Notes under the pieces: generated by a model
Told to the model about the DNA's origin: nothing
Databases searched by the model: none
Seen by the model: the letters and a program-made list of their open reading frames with translations, nothing else
Program-made: the position numbers and the translations under genes
In this document: positions 49,883 through 58,464 of the stretch, piece by piece
Position numbering within the stretch: the stretch's first letter is position 1
How the letters are laid out: the number at the start of each line of letters is the position of its first letter
NCBI GenBank assembly: GCA_041940425.1
Contig: JBGTSF010000003.1
Span: 1 to 64,000, forward strand
Length of the DNA: 64,000 nt
Reading direction: 5' to 3'
DNA from: DATHTS01 sp041940425
Lineage (GTDB): Bacteria > Acidobacteriota > Blastocatellia > Pyrinomonadales > Pyrinomonadaceae

Positions 49883-52414
49883 TTACCGCAAGCCCTGCCC
49901 GAACTGTTCCGTTCCGAATGCGCCGATGCCGTTCAAACGAAAGCTGAAAACAAAGCGGTTTTCGTTGCGGATGCCGACGTTGAAAGTGTAGAACTGCGCG
50001 GCGACGGCGCAGCAGTCGTAGGCGTAGCCGAGCGTAAAGAGCGAGCTGATGAGCGGCGAGGAATTTTTGGCGCGGTTGTTCTGGAAATCGAAAAACAGAG
50101 ACGTGCCGCCGTAAAGACCGCGGTCGCGGTTGCCCAGGAAGACGGACGGACTCCACTGCGAACCGCGCAGAGTTCCCGCCTCTTTGCCGTTCGGATCGGC
50201 GTATTGTTGTAAGGACGGAATCAAAGTTACGGCGCGGGTGTAGTAAAACGTCTGGAAAATTTTCAAAAGTTTCGTGTCATAGCCGACCGTCGCCGAAATC
50301 GCCCGCAGACCGTCGCCCTGCACGCCGACATCCATTCTCGAATTGAAAAAGACGGTTTTCTGCGGTCGGTAGGTCGCGTCAATGTTTAGCGGCGAAAATC
50401 TTCGCGGAACGCCGCCGAATGTATAAAATGAAAGCGCGGTGATCGGCTGAATCTGGTTGCGCCTGCCCGGAATGAGCGCGCCGCCGAACGTTTCGTCAAA
50501 GAAATATTTCCCTCTGACCGTTAATGTAAAAAGCTCATACGGCTGGACGGAAAGCGAGTCTTTTTTATCGTCAGCGTTTTCATTCCCGTCATTGCTTGCC
50601 TGTTCGCGCAATTTTTCCTGCGCTTCTTTTGTTACGGCTTCCGTGTAGCGGCGCGTGTAGATGCGGTTCGTTACGCCGTATTCGATCTCGTTGGTATCGG
50701 TTACGGTGTCGGCATAATCGAAGCGAATGATGCGGTGAAAATTGTTCACGCCCTTGATATAGCGGTAAGTCAGAAAAGGCTCGATGACGTGGCGGAATTT
50801 AAAAGCGTCGTTTTTCCCGTAAAAATTTCTGGCAAAGGCGACCGGACGCACGTCGAATTGGAATTCGCCGTATTTGCGTATGACATCGCGCCCGACGACG
50901 CGGCGCATATCGTTGAAGGAATTCGAATAATACGTAACACGCGCTCCGGCGGTTGCCGTGAATGTAAAATACTTTGTTTCGAGCGGCACGGAAATCTGCG
51001 GGTGAATGTCGAAACGCTGTCCGAGCGCGGGCGAAAGAACAGGATCGCTTCCCGTCTGGCGGCGATAAAGGTCAACGTCCTCGACCGCCTCGCGCCGCGA
51101 AACGCCTTCGAGACTCGTCTTAAAAGAAAAATACGCATCCTTCCAGAACCGGAGCGGACTGGGGCGTTTGTCGAAATTGATGCTCGGCAGATTTCTCGTT
51201 TTGATCTGCACATTCGGGATCGAGATTTCCTGCGACCGCGCCAGAACATTGAGCGTGTAGTTATTCCAGTTTTTATTGACAAAGACCTGCGACACCTCGA
51301 TCGGCGAAATGATCTGCTGGATGCCGTCGGAAAAAACCTGCCGGAAAGCAAGACTCGAAGTGATGCGGACATCGGCAACCGCCGTAAAACCGTTCGAAAA
51401 ATAATGAACGCCGTCGGCGTAAACGAGCGAGCCGCCCTGATCGGGATTTTCCGCGCTCGCACCGCCGCCGAGGATGCGGTCTTTGACGGCGTAAAAACCG
51501 AAATTGAAATACGAGCGCGAATTGGCGCGCGAACGAAAATCCAAACCGTAACCGATGCCGCGCCCCGTATAGACATCGCCGCGAAACGTTACGTCCGCTG
51601 ATTTGCCGAGCGTTTTATAATACGCGGTCGAGATGCGGAAACCTTTGTCCTCGGAAAAACCGAAAGTCGGCGTTAAGAAACCCGATTGGCGGTCGCGCCG
51701 TTCGATAGGAATCGAAAGATACGGGAAAGCGATGACCGGAACGTCCTTGATGCGGAATTTCGGTCTTTTTAATTTCACCTTGTCGTTCGGTCGGATCGTC
51801 GCTTCGTCCGCCGTAAAGCTCCATTTCGGCACGTTCTCATCGCAGGCGGTAAATTTGCCGTTCGTCACCGTGATCTCATTTACGCCGGTTCGTTCAACTT
51901 TGTCCGCCGTAAAATACAAAACCGTGCCGTCGTTGGTCTGATTCGTAAAGCCGGTCGAGTCTTCGAACGAGCCGAGTTTCGTCCGGTAATTCCAAACGCC
52001 GCGCACGCCTGTTATTCTCTGGTCTTCGCCCTGATCGAAAACGACGCTTCCCTCGGCGATGATCGTGTTCGTCGCTTCATAAATAACGATCTTGTCGGCT
52101 TGCAGACGATAGATGCCGTAGCGCACGTCAACATTTCCCTCGTAGGTGTTGACGCGCTTTCCCTCTTCGCCCTCGACCGTCTGGCGTTCGGAATAGACGA
52201 CGATCTCGTCATCGCCGCCTTCGGGCTGATAGCCGGAATCCTGCCGCTTCGGCGCGCGGATGTCGCGTTCGGGCGAAACGGGATTGACGTTCGGCGTGTC
52301 GGTGATCGGATTGGCGATCTTTTTGTCAACCGGATTCGTCTCCTGCGCTTTTACCGTCAAGACGATTGAAAGCAGAAGAAAAATTAAAGCTGTCGAAATT
52401 TTATGAAGGCGCAT
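49883..52414 (-). CDS. lptD: LPS-assembly protein LptD
   Basis: 843 residues from the ATG at 52412-52414; a TTG further up is unlikely. The signal peptide is 1-23 (TVKAQ). Residues about 75-210 are an OstA/LptA-like jellyroll (VNTYEGNVDVRYGIYRLQADKIVIY, then VVFDQGEDQRITGVRG). Residues 230-840 are a large beta-barrel (FPYLSIPIERRDRQSGFLTPTFG and many alternating strands). LptD takes LPS from the periplasmic bridge to the cell surface with LptE, which is not in the window. Together with lpxB and lpxD it supports an LPS outer membrane. Confidence 0.88.
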   Translation of the reverse strand: MRLHKISTALIFLLLSIVLTVKAQETNPVDKKIANPITDTPNVNPVSPERDIRAPKRQDSGYQPEGGDDEIVVYSERQTVEGEEGKRVNTYEGNVDVRYGIYRLQADKIVIYEATNTIIAEGSVVFDQGEDQRITGVRGVWNYRTKLGSFEDSTGFTNQTNDGTVLYFTADKVERTGVNEITVTNGKFTACDENVPKWSFTADEATIRPNDKVKLKRPKFRIKDVPVIAFPYLSIPIERRDRQSGFLTPTFGFSEDKGFRISTAYYKTLGKSADVTFRGDVYTGRGIGYGLDFRSRANSRSYFNFGFYAVKDRILGGGASAENPDQGGSLVYADGVHYFSNGFTAVADVRITSSLAFRQVFSDGIQQIISPIEVSQVFVNKNWNNYTLNVLARSQEISIPNVQIKTRNLPSINFDKRPSPLRFWKDAYFSFKTSLEGVSRREAVEDVDLYRRQTGSDPVLSPALGQRFDIHPQISVPLETKYFTFTATAGARVTYYSNSFNDMRRVVGRDVIRKYGEFQFDVRPVAFARNFYGKNDAFKFRHVIEPFLTYRYIKGVNNFHRIIRFDYADTVTDTNEIEYGVTNRIYTRRYTEAVTKEAQEKLREQASNDGNENADDKKDSLSVQPYELFTLTVRGKYFFDETFGGALIPGRRNQIQPITALSFYTFGGVPRRFSPLNIDATYRPQKTVFFNSRMDVGVQGDGLRAISATVGYDTKLLKIFQTFYYTRAVTLIPSLQQYADPNGKEAGTLRGSQWSPSVFLGNRDRGLYGGTSLFFDFQNNRAKNSSPLISSLFTLGYAYDCCAVAAQFYTFNVGIRNENRFVFSFRLNGIGAFGTEQFGQGLR

Positions 52415-52467
52415 TGAAATAAAAAACTTATCGAAAAATGCTACCACGAAACGCGGGGGATAATAAA

Positions 52468-52618
52468 GGGATGAGGGATGAGGGATGAGGGATGAATTAT
52501 TTGCTTTTCAGTCTTTGCATTTTCATATCAGCTTTAAAACATTTCTTCACAACGGAAAGATTCACGAAAATAGTTCGATTTATCTTAAACTCGTCCCTCG
52601 TCCCTCATCCCTCATCCC
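52468..52618. repeat. inverted pair of 7-nt repeat arrays
   Basis: Four GGGATGA units (52468-52495) and four inverted units TCGTCCC/TCATCCC (52591-52618) enclose about 95 nt. GGGACGA units also occur inside mutS2 at 23213. Lies between the divergent lptD and NtrC-type genes. Confidence 0.85.
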
Positions 52619-52660
52619 TTCACTCCTCATTCTTCATCCTTTATACTTTTGGGGAAAGTT

Positions 52661-54016
52661 ATGAATCAACAAAATGTTCTGGTCGTCGAAGATGAAGAAT
52701 TGATGCGCTCGATTTTGCGGCAGCTGCTCGAAGACGAGGGCTATAAGGTTTTTACCGCTTCGAGTGCGGAAACCGCGCTCGAAATTTTTCCGACCTTGGA
52801 GATTGCCGTCTGCCTGACGGATATAAAAATGACCGGAATGGACGGGCTGGAACTGCTCGATCAGATCAAAGCGATTGACGCGGACGCGCTCGTCATAATT
52901 ATGACGGCGTATTCGTCCGTAGATTCGGCGATCGCCGCTTTGAGAAAAGGCGCATACGATTACATCACAAAACCTTTCGTCAACGAAGACCTTCTGCAGA
53001 CGGTCAAAAACGCGATTCGGACAAAAGAACTTTTTTCCGAAAATCGTCAACTCAAACGCGAGATTGACCGTCAATATTCTTTTTCAGAAATTATTGGAAC
53101 GAGTGAAGCACTGCAAAATATTTTCCGTCTGATTGAAAAGGTCGCGGACACGAATGTTTCGGTTTTGATTCAGGGCGAATCGGGAACGGGCAAGGAATTA
53201 ATTGCGAGGGCAATTCATTTTAACAGCAGCCGCGCCGGAAAACCTTTTCTCGCCGTCAACTGCGGCGCGCTTCCCGAATCGCTTCTCGAATCGGAACTTT
53301 TCGGTCATACGAAAGGCGCGTTCACCGACGCGAAAACCGACAAAAAAGGACTTTTCCGTTCAGCCGAAGGCGGCACGATCTTTCTCGACGAAATCGGCGA
53401 GATGCCGCTATCGCTACAGGTAAAATTATTACGCGCTTTGCAGGAACACGAAGTAACGCCGGTCGGCGCGAGCGTTCCCGTCAAATTCGACGTGCGGATC
53501 ATTGCCGCGACGAATAAAAACTTGGAAAAAGAAGTTGCGGAAAATAATTTCCGCGAAGATTTGTTCTATCGGCTCAATGTCGTCGAAGTAAATCTTCCGC
53601 CGCTCAGAGAACGCCGCGAAGACATTCCCCTGCTCGCCAAACATTTTTCCGCGAAAGCCGCCCGCGAGCAAAAGCAAAGTGAAAAGCAGATCGCCAGAGA
53701 AGCGATGTCCGCGCTCGTCGGCTACAACTGGCAAGGCAACGTCCGCGAACTGCAAAACGCCATCGAACGCGCTTTTATTTTGAGCAATGACGAAATTGAT
53801 GTCGAAAGCCTGCCGCCGAAAGTAAAAACGAATTCGGAAAACGCCTTTGAAATGCGCGACCCGGAAGGCTTGCGCCCGACGCTCGAAGAAATGGAACGCC
53901 GCTATATTCTGGAAATCCTGAAAGCGGCAAACGACGACAAAACACAGGCGGCGCAGATTTTGGGAATTGACCTTTCGACGCTTTACCGGAAATTAAAACG
54001 ATACGAGGAAATGTAA
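52661..54016 (+). CDS. NtrC-type sigma-54-dependent response regulator
   Basis: 451 residues from the ATG at 52661. Receiver domain: EDEEL acidic pair, Asp54 in CLTDIKMTG, IMTAYS and TKPFVNE. AAA+ domain: Walker A GESGTGKELIARAIH, GHTKGAFTDAKTDKKG, Walker B GGTIFLDEIGEM, and the arginine finger region REDLFYRLNV. C-terminal Fis-type HTH (TQAAQILGIDLSTLYRKLKR). The loop that contacts sigma-54 reads GAFTDA instead of the usual GAFTGA. No kinase is adjacent; the PDZ-type kinase at 5.3 kb is the nearest unpaired one. Confidence 0.93.
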   Translation: MNQQNVLVVEDEELMRSILRQLLEDEGYKVFTASSAETALEIFPTLEIAVCLTDIKMTGMDGLELLDQIKAIDADALVIIMTAYSSVDSAIAALRKGAYDYITKPFVNEDLLQTVKNAIRTKELFSENRQLKREIDRQYSFSEIIGTSEALQNIFRLIEKVADTNVSVLIQGESGTGKELIARAIHFNSSRAGKPFLAVNCGALPESLLESELFGHTKGAFTDAKTDKKGLFRSAEGGTIFLDEIGEMPLSLQVKLLRALQEHEVTPVGASVPVKFDVRIIAATNKNLEKEVAENNFREDLFYRLNVVEVNLPPLRERREDIPLLAKHFSAKAAREQKQSEKQIAREAMSALVGYNWQGNVRELQNAIERAFILSNDEIDVESLPPKVKTNSENAFEMRDPEGLRPTLEEMERRYILEILKAANDDKTQAAQILGIDLSTLYRKLKRYEEM

Positions 54017-54042
54017 ATTTTTCGTGCTAAAATAAAAAAGTT

Positions 54043-54678
54043 ATGAGTGCGGTTTTAAAAACGAAAAAGCGAGAAGAAATTTATTACCCCGAATCGGACG
54101 GAAAACCTATGGCTGAAACGGACATTCACCGAAACCAAATGAATTATCTTATTGAAAGTCTAAAGTTGTTTTTCAAAGACCAAAAAGATATTTACGTTTC
54201 AGGTAATATAATGTTTTACTACGAGCAAGGTAACCCTTATAAATCTTTTTCACCCGACGTGATGATTTGTTTTGATGTTTCGCCAAGTGATCGGCGCGTT
54301 TATAAGCTTTGGGAAGAAAATCAGTTTCCGCAAGTCATTTTCGAGATTTCATCGCGGGCGACATGGGGCGAAGATTTAAATAAAAAATGGTTTTTGTATC
54401 AAAAATTCGGTGTCAGGGAATATTATATTTTCGATCCCGAATACGATTACCTGCCCGAACCGCTCATCGCTTACCGTCTGAAAAAAGGCGAACTCCGGCA
54501 GGTCAAAGTAAAAAACAATCGCATTTTCAGCGAAGAACTCGGCTTGGAAGTTGTTGACACGGGCGAAGGTTTGCGGCTTTACGATCCGCAAACGAAGGAA
54601 TTTTTGAAAACATTGGAAGAAGCGTCCGAAGAAATCAATCGTTTGCGTGAAGAAATAAAAAAATTGAAGCAGAAATAA
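54043..54678 (+). CDS. Uma2/DUF820 PD-(D/E)XK family protein
   Basis: 211 residues. YPESDGKPMAETDIHRNQMN, YKSFSPDVMICFDV, PQVIFEISSRATWGEDLNKK and YQKFGVREYYIFDPEYDYL give the Uma2 pattern, a restriction-endonuclease-like fold (PD...E). The C-terminal 35 residues are a charged coiled coil. The family is common in Cyanobacteriota and several environmental phyla and its role is unresolved; some members look transposon-linked. It follows the regulator gene by 26 nt on the same strand. AT-rich compared with its neighbours. Confidence 0.88.
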   Translation: MSAVLKTKKREEIYYPESDGKPMAETDIHRNQMNYLIESLKLFFKDQKDIYVSGNIMFYYEQGNPYKSFSPDVMICFDVSPSDRRVYKLWEENQFPQVIFEISSRATWGEDLNKKWFLYQKFGVREYYIFDPEYDYLPEPLIAYRLKKGELRQVKVKNNRIFSEELGLEVVDTGEGLRLYDPQTKEFLKTLEEASEEINRLREEIKKLKQK

Positions 54679-54679
54679 T

Positions 54680-55231
54680 CTACCTCGCAAAAAGTTCCAG
54701 AACAAAATAATCCGTTTCCGCAATGCGCGTTAAAGTTCCGTGGTCATAAGGCGTTTGCGCAAAATCGTTCGGCGCGTAAACGATTCCTTTGACGCTCTCG
54801 TCGCCCGATTCCTGACTTTTGGCGACGAGTTCGGGCGGAAACCAGTTTTCTACGCTGACGGAAGTTTCGGTCGCCGGTCTGTAATTTGCGGCTTGCTCGA
54901 CGATCTTTTGCGCGTCGGCGGATTTGAATTTTAGAACGGCGATCAGTTTCGGCGCGGTTTCGCCGTGGTTGGCGTTCGGAACTTTCGCGGCTTCTTCGAT
55001 TCTCCACAACGCTTCTTCGGTTTCGTATGGAATTTTAATATGCCGGCTGAGTTCTTCCGCGTCATCCTGCGCCTGGCTCTGATTTTTGCCGATGCTCTCG
55101 ATCTTCGCGTTTTGATTATTCGCGTCCACGGTTTGCAGATTGGCATTCGTGTTGTCGTAAACTTTGCAGGCGGCGAAAAAAAACGCGCTTACGAGAAGGG
55201 CGCAGAAAAGTTTGACTGAGGAGGTTTTCAT
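54680..55231 (-). CDS. small lipoprotein, unknown function
   Basis: 183 residues from the ATG at 55229-55231. Lipobox FFAAC places a lipidated Cys at about residue 22. The remainder has an Asn/Gln-rich stretch (DNTNANLQTVDANNQNAK) then an alpha/beta part with VLKFKSADAQKIVEQAANYRP and VENWFPPELVAKSQ. The latter part suggests a small soluble domain. No family recognised. It converges with the Uma2 gene, the stops being 2 nt apart. Confidence 0.7.
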   Translation of the reverse strand: MKTSSVKLFCALLVSAFFFAACKVYDNTNANLQTVDANNQNAKIESIGKNQSQAQDDAEELSRHIKIPYETEEALWRIEEAAKVPNANHGETAPKLIAVLKFKSADAQKIVEQAANYRPATETSVSVENWFPPELVAKSQESGDESVKGIVYAPNDFAQTPYDHGTLTRIAETDYFVLELFAR

Positions 55232-55279
55232 CAATGTTGATTTTAATAGAGTTGTAACATCAATTGCAAAGACGACCGC

Positions 55280-55385
55280 GAAAGTGAAAAAGCGGAAAAG
55301 TGAAAAAGTTTTTCCATGTTAATAATTTTATGAGTTAAAATCTAACCGAAAAACTTTTTTACTTTTTTTACTTTTTCACTTTTTT
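55280..55385. repeat. inverted AAGTGAAAA-type repeat pair
   Basis: AAAGTGAAAAAGCGGAAAAG from 55280 and an inverted T-rich copy ending near 55385 (TACTTTTTCACTTTTTTACT) enclose about 45 nt. Units are 8-9 nt. It lies just upstream of the ABC-2 permease ATG. Confidence 0.65.
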
Positions 55386-55394
55386 ACTTTGACT

Positions 55395-56219
55395 ATGAAT
55401 CTTCTGCGCCGCATCCGCGCTTTCGTCATCCGTGATTTTCAGCTCGCGCTTTCCTACCGCGTCGAGTTTTTTATCCGCCTGCTGTGGATTCTCGGCATTG
55501 TTACGACGTTTTATTTTATCTCGCGGATTTTCGCTTCGAATTTTGTCAGCGCGCAGTATGAACAGTGGCAAAATCCGCTCGTCGCTTGGCTGACGGGAAT
55601 GGCGATGCTCAATTATTTTATGGTCGGGTTTTCCGCGCTCGCCAACGCCATCCGGCAGGAACAGATGCAGGGAACTCTCGAAAGCGTTCTCTTAACGCCG
55701 ATCAATGTGCCGACCGTCATCGTTTCGAGTTCGGCGTGGTCGTATGTCGAAGCGACGTTTAATTCTTTTCTCTATCTCTTTTTCGGCTGGCTTTTTTTTA
55801 ACGTCGAGTATAAGGGAAATTTTCTGCTCGCGCTTCTTTTTCTGGTTTTGACGACTTTGTGTTTAGCCTGTCTCGGAATTTTATCGGCGAGTTTTGCGAT
55901 GGTTTTCAAACGCGGCGATCCGTTTGCGATTCTTTTAGGCGCGGGGACGGCTCTGTTTTCGGGCGTGTTTTTCCCGAAGGAAATGCTCCAGGAATCGTTA
56001 GGACAAACCGGCGGAAAGATCGTTGCCGCGATCAATCCCTCGACGCACGGACTCGACGGCATCCGAAGCGTTCTGATTCAGGGAAAATCTTTTGCCGAAG
56101 TGCAAACGCCGCTGATAATTCTGCTCGGATTTTTAGCTGTTCTGCTTCCCTTTTCGCTCTGGATTTTTTCACGCGCCGTAAGACGCGCCAAACGCGAAGG
56201 CAGTTTGATTCAATACTAA
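55395..56219 (+). CDS. ABC-2 type transporter permease
   Basis: 274 residues from the ATG at 55395 with six membrane helices (VEFFIRLLWILGIVTTFYFI; WLTGMAMLNYFMVGF; FNSFLYLFFGWLFF; LLALLFLVLTTLCLACLGIL; ILLGAGTALFSGVFFP; LIILLGFLAVLLPFSLWIFS). QMQGTLESVLLTP is the cytoplasmic coupling loop of ABC-2 permeases. These export polysaccharides, lipids or drugs. The matching ATPase gene is not in the window and would be expected elsewhere or in trans. Confidence 0.88.
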   Translation: MNLLRRIRAFVIRDFQLALSYRVEFFIRLLWILGIVTTFYFISRIFASNFVSAQYEQWQNPLVAWLTGMAMLNYFMVGFSALANAIRQEQMQGTLESVLLTPINVPTVIVSSSAWSYVEATFNSFLYLFFGWLFFNVEYKGNFLLALLFLVLTTLCLACLGILSASFAMVFKRGDPFAILLGAGTALFSGVFFPKEMLQESLGQTGGKIVAAINPSTHGLDGIRSVLIQGKSFAEVQTPLIILLGFLAVLLPFSLWIFSRAVRRAKREGSLIQY

Positions 56220-56229
56220 AGAAGGAAAT

Positions 56230-56337
56230 TATCCACAGATAAACACAGATTCACACAGATAAAAACTGATTTTCAAAAATTAAAATTCGATTTTAAAATC
56301 GGAAAACATCCGTGTCCATCTGTGTTTATCTGTGGAC
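56230..56337. repeat. inverted 10-nt-period repeat (CCACAGATAAACACAGAT family)
   Basis: Arms 56230-56260 and 56307-56337 are inverted, the outer part reading ATCCACAGATAAACACAGAT. Same family as 28771 and the mutS2 insert. It separates two convergent genes. Confidence 0.8.
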
Positions 56338-56351
56338 AAAAATTCTTTTTC

Positions 56352-58307
56352 TTACTTTCTCAAAACGCGCAAAACTTCCGCGACGCTCCACGCCTGCGCG
56401 AAACAGCCGCGCGGCTTAAAAGGCGCGTCCGCGTCGAAGATTTCCGAGATTTGTCCAATTCCGGCTTCCGACAGATGCGCTTCGAAACCGCTTAAAATTT
56501 CGGCGATCTTCGCTTCGGTTTCTTCCGCGTTTTCCGAGAATTTTCTGAGCGCGTCAACGTATCCGCCGATCAGCCAAGCCCAAACCGTGCCTTGATGGTA
56601 AGATGAATCGCGTTCATACGGCGAGCCGATGTATATCGGGCGATACCGCTCGTCGTTCGGCGCAAGCGAACGCAGACCGACGGGCGTGAGCAATTCGGTT
56701 TCGATCTTTTCGATAACCTTACGCGCCTTTTCTCTATCATCCAAAATCGCGTGATGCAGGCTGACGGCGAAAATCTGATTCGGTCTGACCGAGCCGTCGC
56801 GCTTGCCGTTAATGACGACATCGAACAGGCATTGTTCGGCTTCGTTCCAGAATGTCTGATTAAAATGCTCCCTGGCGATTTCCGCCATCTGCGCGTATCT
56901 TTTTTCGTCTTCCGTATCGCCGAACCGGCGGGCAAAATCTTCCATCACGCGCAGGGCGTTATACCAGAGAGCCTGTATCTCGACCGGCTTTCCGATGCGC
57001 GGCGTGAAAACCTCGTCGCCGTATTTCGCGTCCATCCACGTTAATTGCACGCCTTCTTCGCCCGCGTAGAGAAGCCCGTCCGTGTCAACGTGAATGTTGT
57101 AGCGCGTGCCGCGCAGATGACAGAAAATTATGTCGGCGAGTTTGGCGTAAAGCTCGTTTTGGACGAAATCGAAATCTCCGGTTTTTTCCGCGTAAGCGCG
57201 AATCGCCTCGAAATACCAGAGCGTCGCGTCAACCGTGTTGTATTCGGTTTCGTCGCCTACATCGGGAAAACGATTCGGGAGCATTCCTTCGGAAATATGA
57301 TTTGAAAATTCCAGAATAATTTCCCGCGCAATTTCCGCGCGATTCGTCGAAAGCGTCAAACCGGGAAGCGCGATCATCGTGTCGCGTCCCCAATCGGAAA
57401 ACCACGGATAACCCGCAATAACGGTTTTCCCTTTGCCGCGCCGAACGATATATTGGTCGGCGGCGAGAACTAAATTTTTGTGAAAATCAGTTTCCGCTTC
57501 CGCAATCTTTATCAAATTTTCCCGCCGCTCGATTTCGGCTTTTTCAAACTTTTGCGCGTTTAAAACATCGCGTTTTTCGGTCGAAACGATCACGGTCGCC
57601 GCGTCCGACAGATCGAATTTCAGAGCGAACGGCTGAAACAGATTTTCGCGGAAATCGAAACCGCGTTCCTGTTCGACGGCGTATTCGAAATCACGATACC
57701 AAAAGCCCGTTTCCTCAAAAACCTGCGCGTTATGAGAAAAGAAAAGTTCGGGCATTTCGGGCAGAGGTTTAACCGAAATCGTCTTGCCGGAAACTTGAAA
57801 ACCGGCGGAAAAATTTTCCGTTTCCTGCCGCAAATGATGATAATCGCGGAAGGCAAGAAGCGGTTTTATTACGATTTGCGATTTGCGATTTGCGATTTGC
57901 GATTTATCTTTTATGCTCCACTGACATACGACGGTGTTTTCGCCGTAAACCATGAAAATTTTCTTTTCGATCTCGATTCCTTCGACTTCAAAAATCCAGA
58001 CGGGAAACGGGTCGAGACGAAAATTTTTTAAATACTTAAAACCTTCGGGATGAATTTTGTCCGGGTATTGATTGGCGGAAAGTTCGAACGCTTTACCGTC
58101 GATCAAAAGAGTTTCTTCAAACTTTGAAAGCAAAACGAGCCGACCGAGCGGCGGTTTGGTCGCGGCGGTCAAAAGCGCGTGATAGCGGCGCGTGTTCGCG
58201 CCCGAAACGGTCGAAGACGCAAAACCGCCGATGCCGTTGGTTTCGAGCCATTCCCGCGTCGAAGCGGTTTCAAAATTTGCGCAGATTTCAGAATCGAATT
58301 TTATCAT
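56352..58307 (-). CDS. amylo-alpha-1,6-glucosidase / glycogen-debranching-type enzyme
   Basis: 651 residues. TREWLETNGIGGFASSTVSGANTRRYHALL is the N-terminal GDE signature. The catalytic (alpha/alpha)6 barrel has AGYPWFSDWGRDTMIALPGL, MLPNRFPDVGDETEYNTVDATLWY, TWMDAKYGDEVFTPR and a late QGTVWAWLIGGYVDALR with the catalytic Asp/Glu context. It removes alpha-1,6 branches in glycogen. Residues about 134-146 (KSQIANRKSQI) are encoded by five 7-nt repeats at 57872-57906 and have no family counterpart. The frame is preserved, so the enzyme may still work. Confidence 0.9.
   Translation of the reverse strand: MIKFDSEICANFETASTREWLETNGIGGFASSTVSGANTRRYHALLTAATKPPLGRLVLLSKFEETLLIDGKAFELSANQYPDKIHPEGFKYLKNFRLDPFPVWIFEVEGIEIEKKIFMVYGENTVVCQWSIKDKSQIANRKSQIVIKPLLAFRDYHHLRQETENFSAGFQVSGKTISVKPLPEMPELFFSHNAQVFEETGFWYRDFEYAVEQERGFDFRENLFQPFALKFDLSDAATVIVSTEKRDVLNAQKFEKAEIERRENLIKIAEAETDFHKNLVLAADQYIVRRGKGKTVIAGYPWFSDWGRDTMIALPGLTLSTNRAEIAREIILEFSNHISEGMLPNRFPDVGDETEYNTVDATLWYFEAIRAYAEKTGDFDFVQNELYAKLADIIFCHLRGTRYNIHVDTDGLLYAGEEGVQLTWMDAKYGDEVFTPRIGKPVEIQALWYNALRVMEDFARRFGDTEDEKRYAQMAEIAREHFNQTFWNEAEQCLFDVVINGKRDGSVRPNQIFAVSLHHAILDDREKARKVIEKIETELLTPVGLRSLAPNDERYRPIYIGSPYERDSSYHQGTVWAWLIGGYVDALRKFSENAEETEAKIAEILSGFEAHLSEAGIGQISEIFDADAPFKPRGCFAQAWSVAEVLRVLRK
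57872..57906 (-). repeat. five 7-nt CGATTTG repeats inside a coding region
   Basis: Five units (CGATTTG four times, then CGATTTA) at 57872-57906 within the debranching-enzyme gene. 35 nt is not a multiple of 3, so neighbouring bases must have been added or lost to keep the frame. Confidence 0.85.
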
Positions 58308-58399
58308 TGAAAAAATTAAGCGAGTTTTAACAATAAATACTCTATCCTAAATTCCCGTTCGCCGCGATTTTTATTCCGTTTTTAAATTTCAAAAAAATA

Positions 58400-58428
58400 T
58401 TGATTTTAATTTCATTTTCCATTAAATT
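58400..58428 (+). promoter_or_regulatory. sigma-70 promoter for the HEAT-repeat gene
   Basis: TTGATT (58400-58405) and TAAATT (58423-58428) with a 17-nt spacer, about 36 nt upstream of the ATG at 58465. Confidence 0.45.
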
Positions 58429-58464
58429 ATCTTCATCTCGATAAACACTATGTAAATCAAAGCT

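Noticed and set aside
52492..52695. Short frame between the GGGATGA repeats and the NtrC-type gene
   Set aside because: Serine- and phenylalanine-rich translation of repeat sequence that runs into the start of the regulator gene in another frame.
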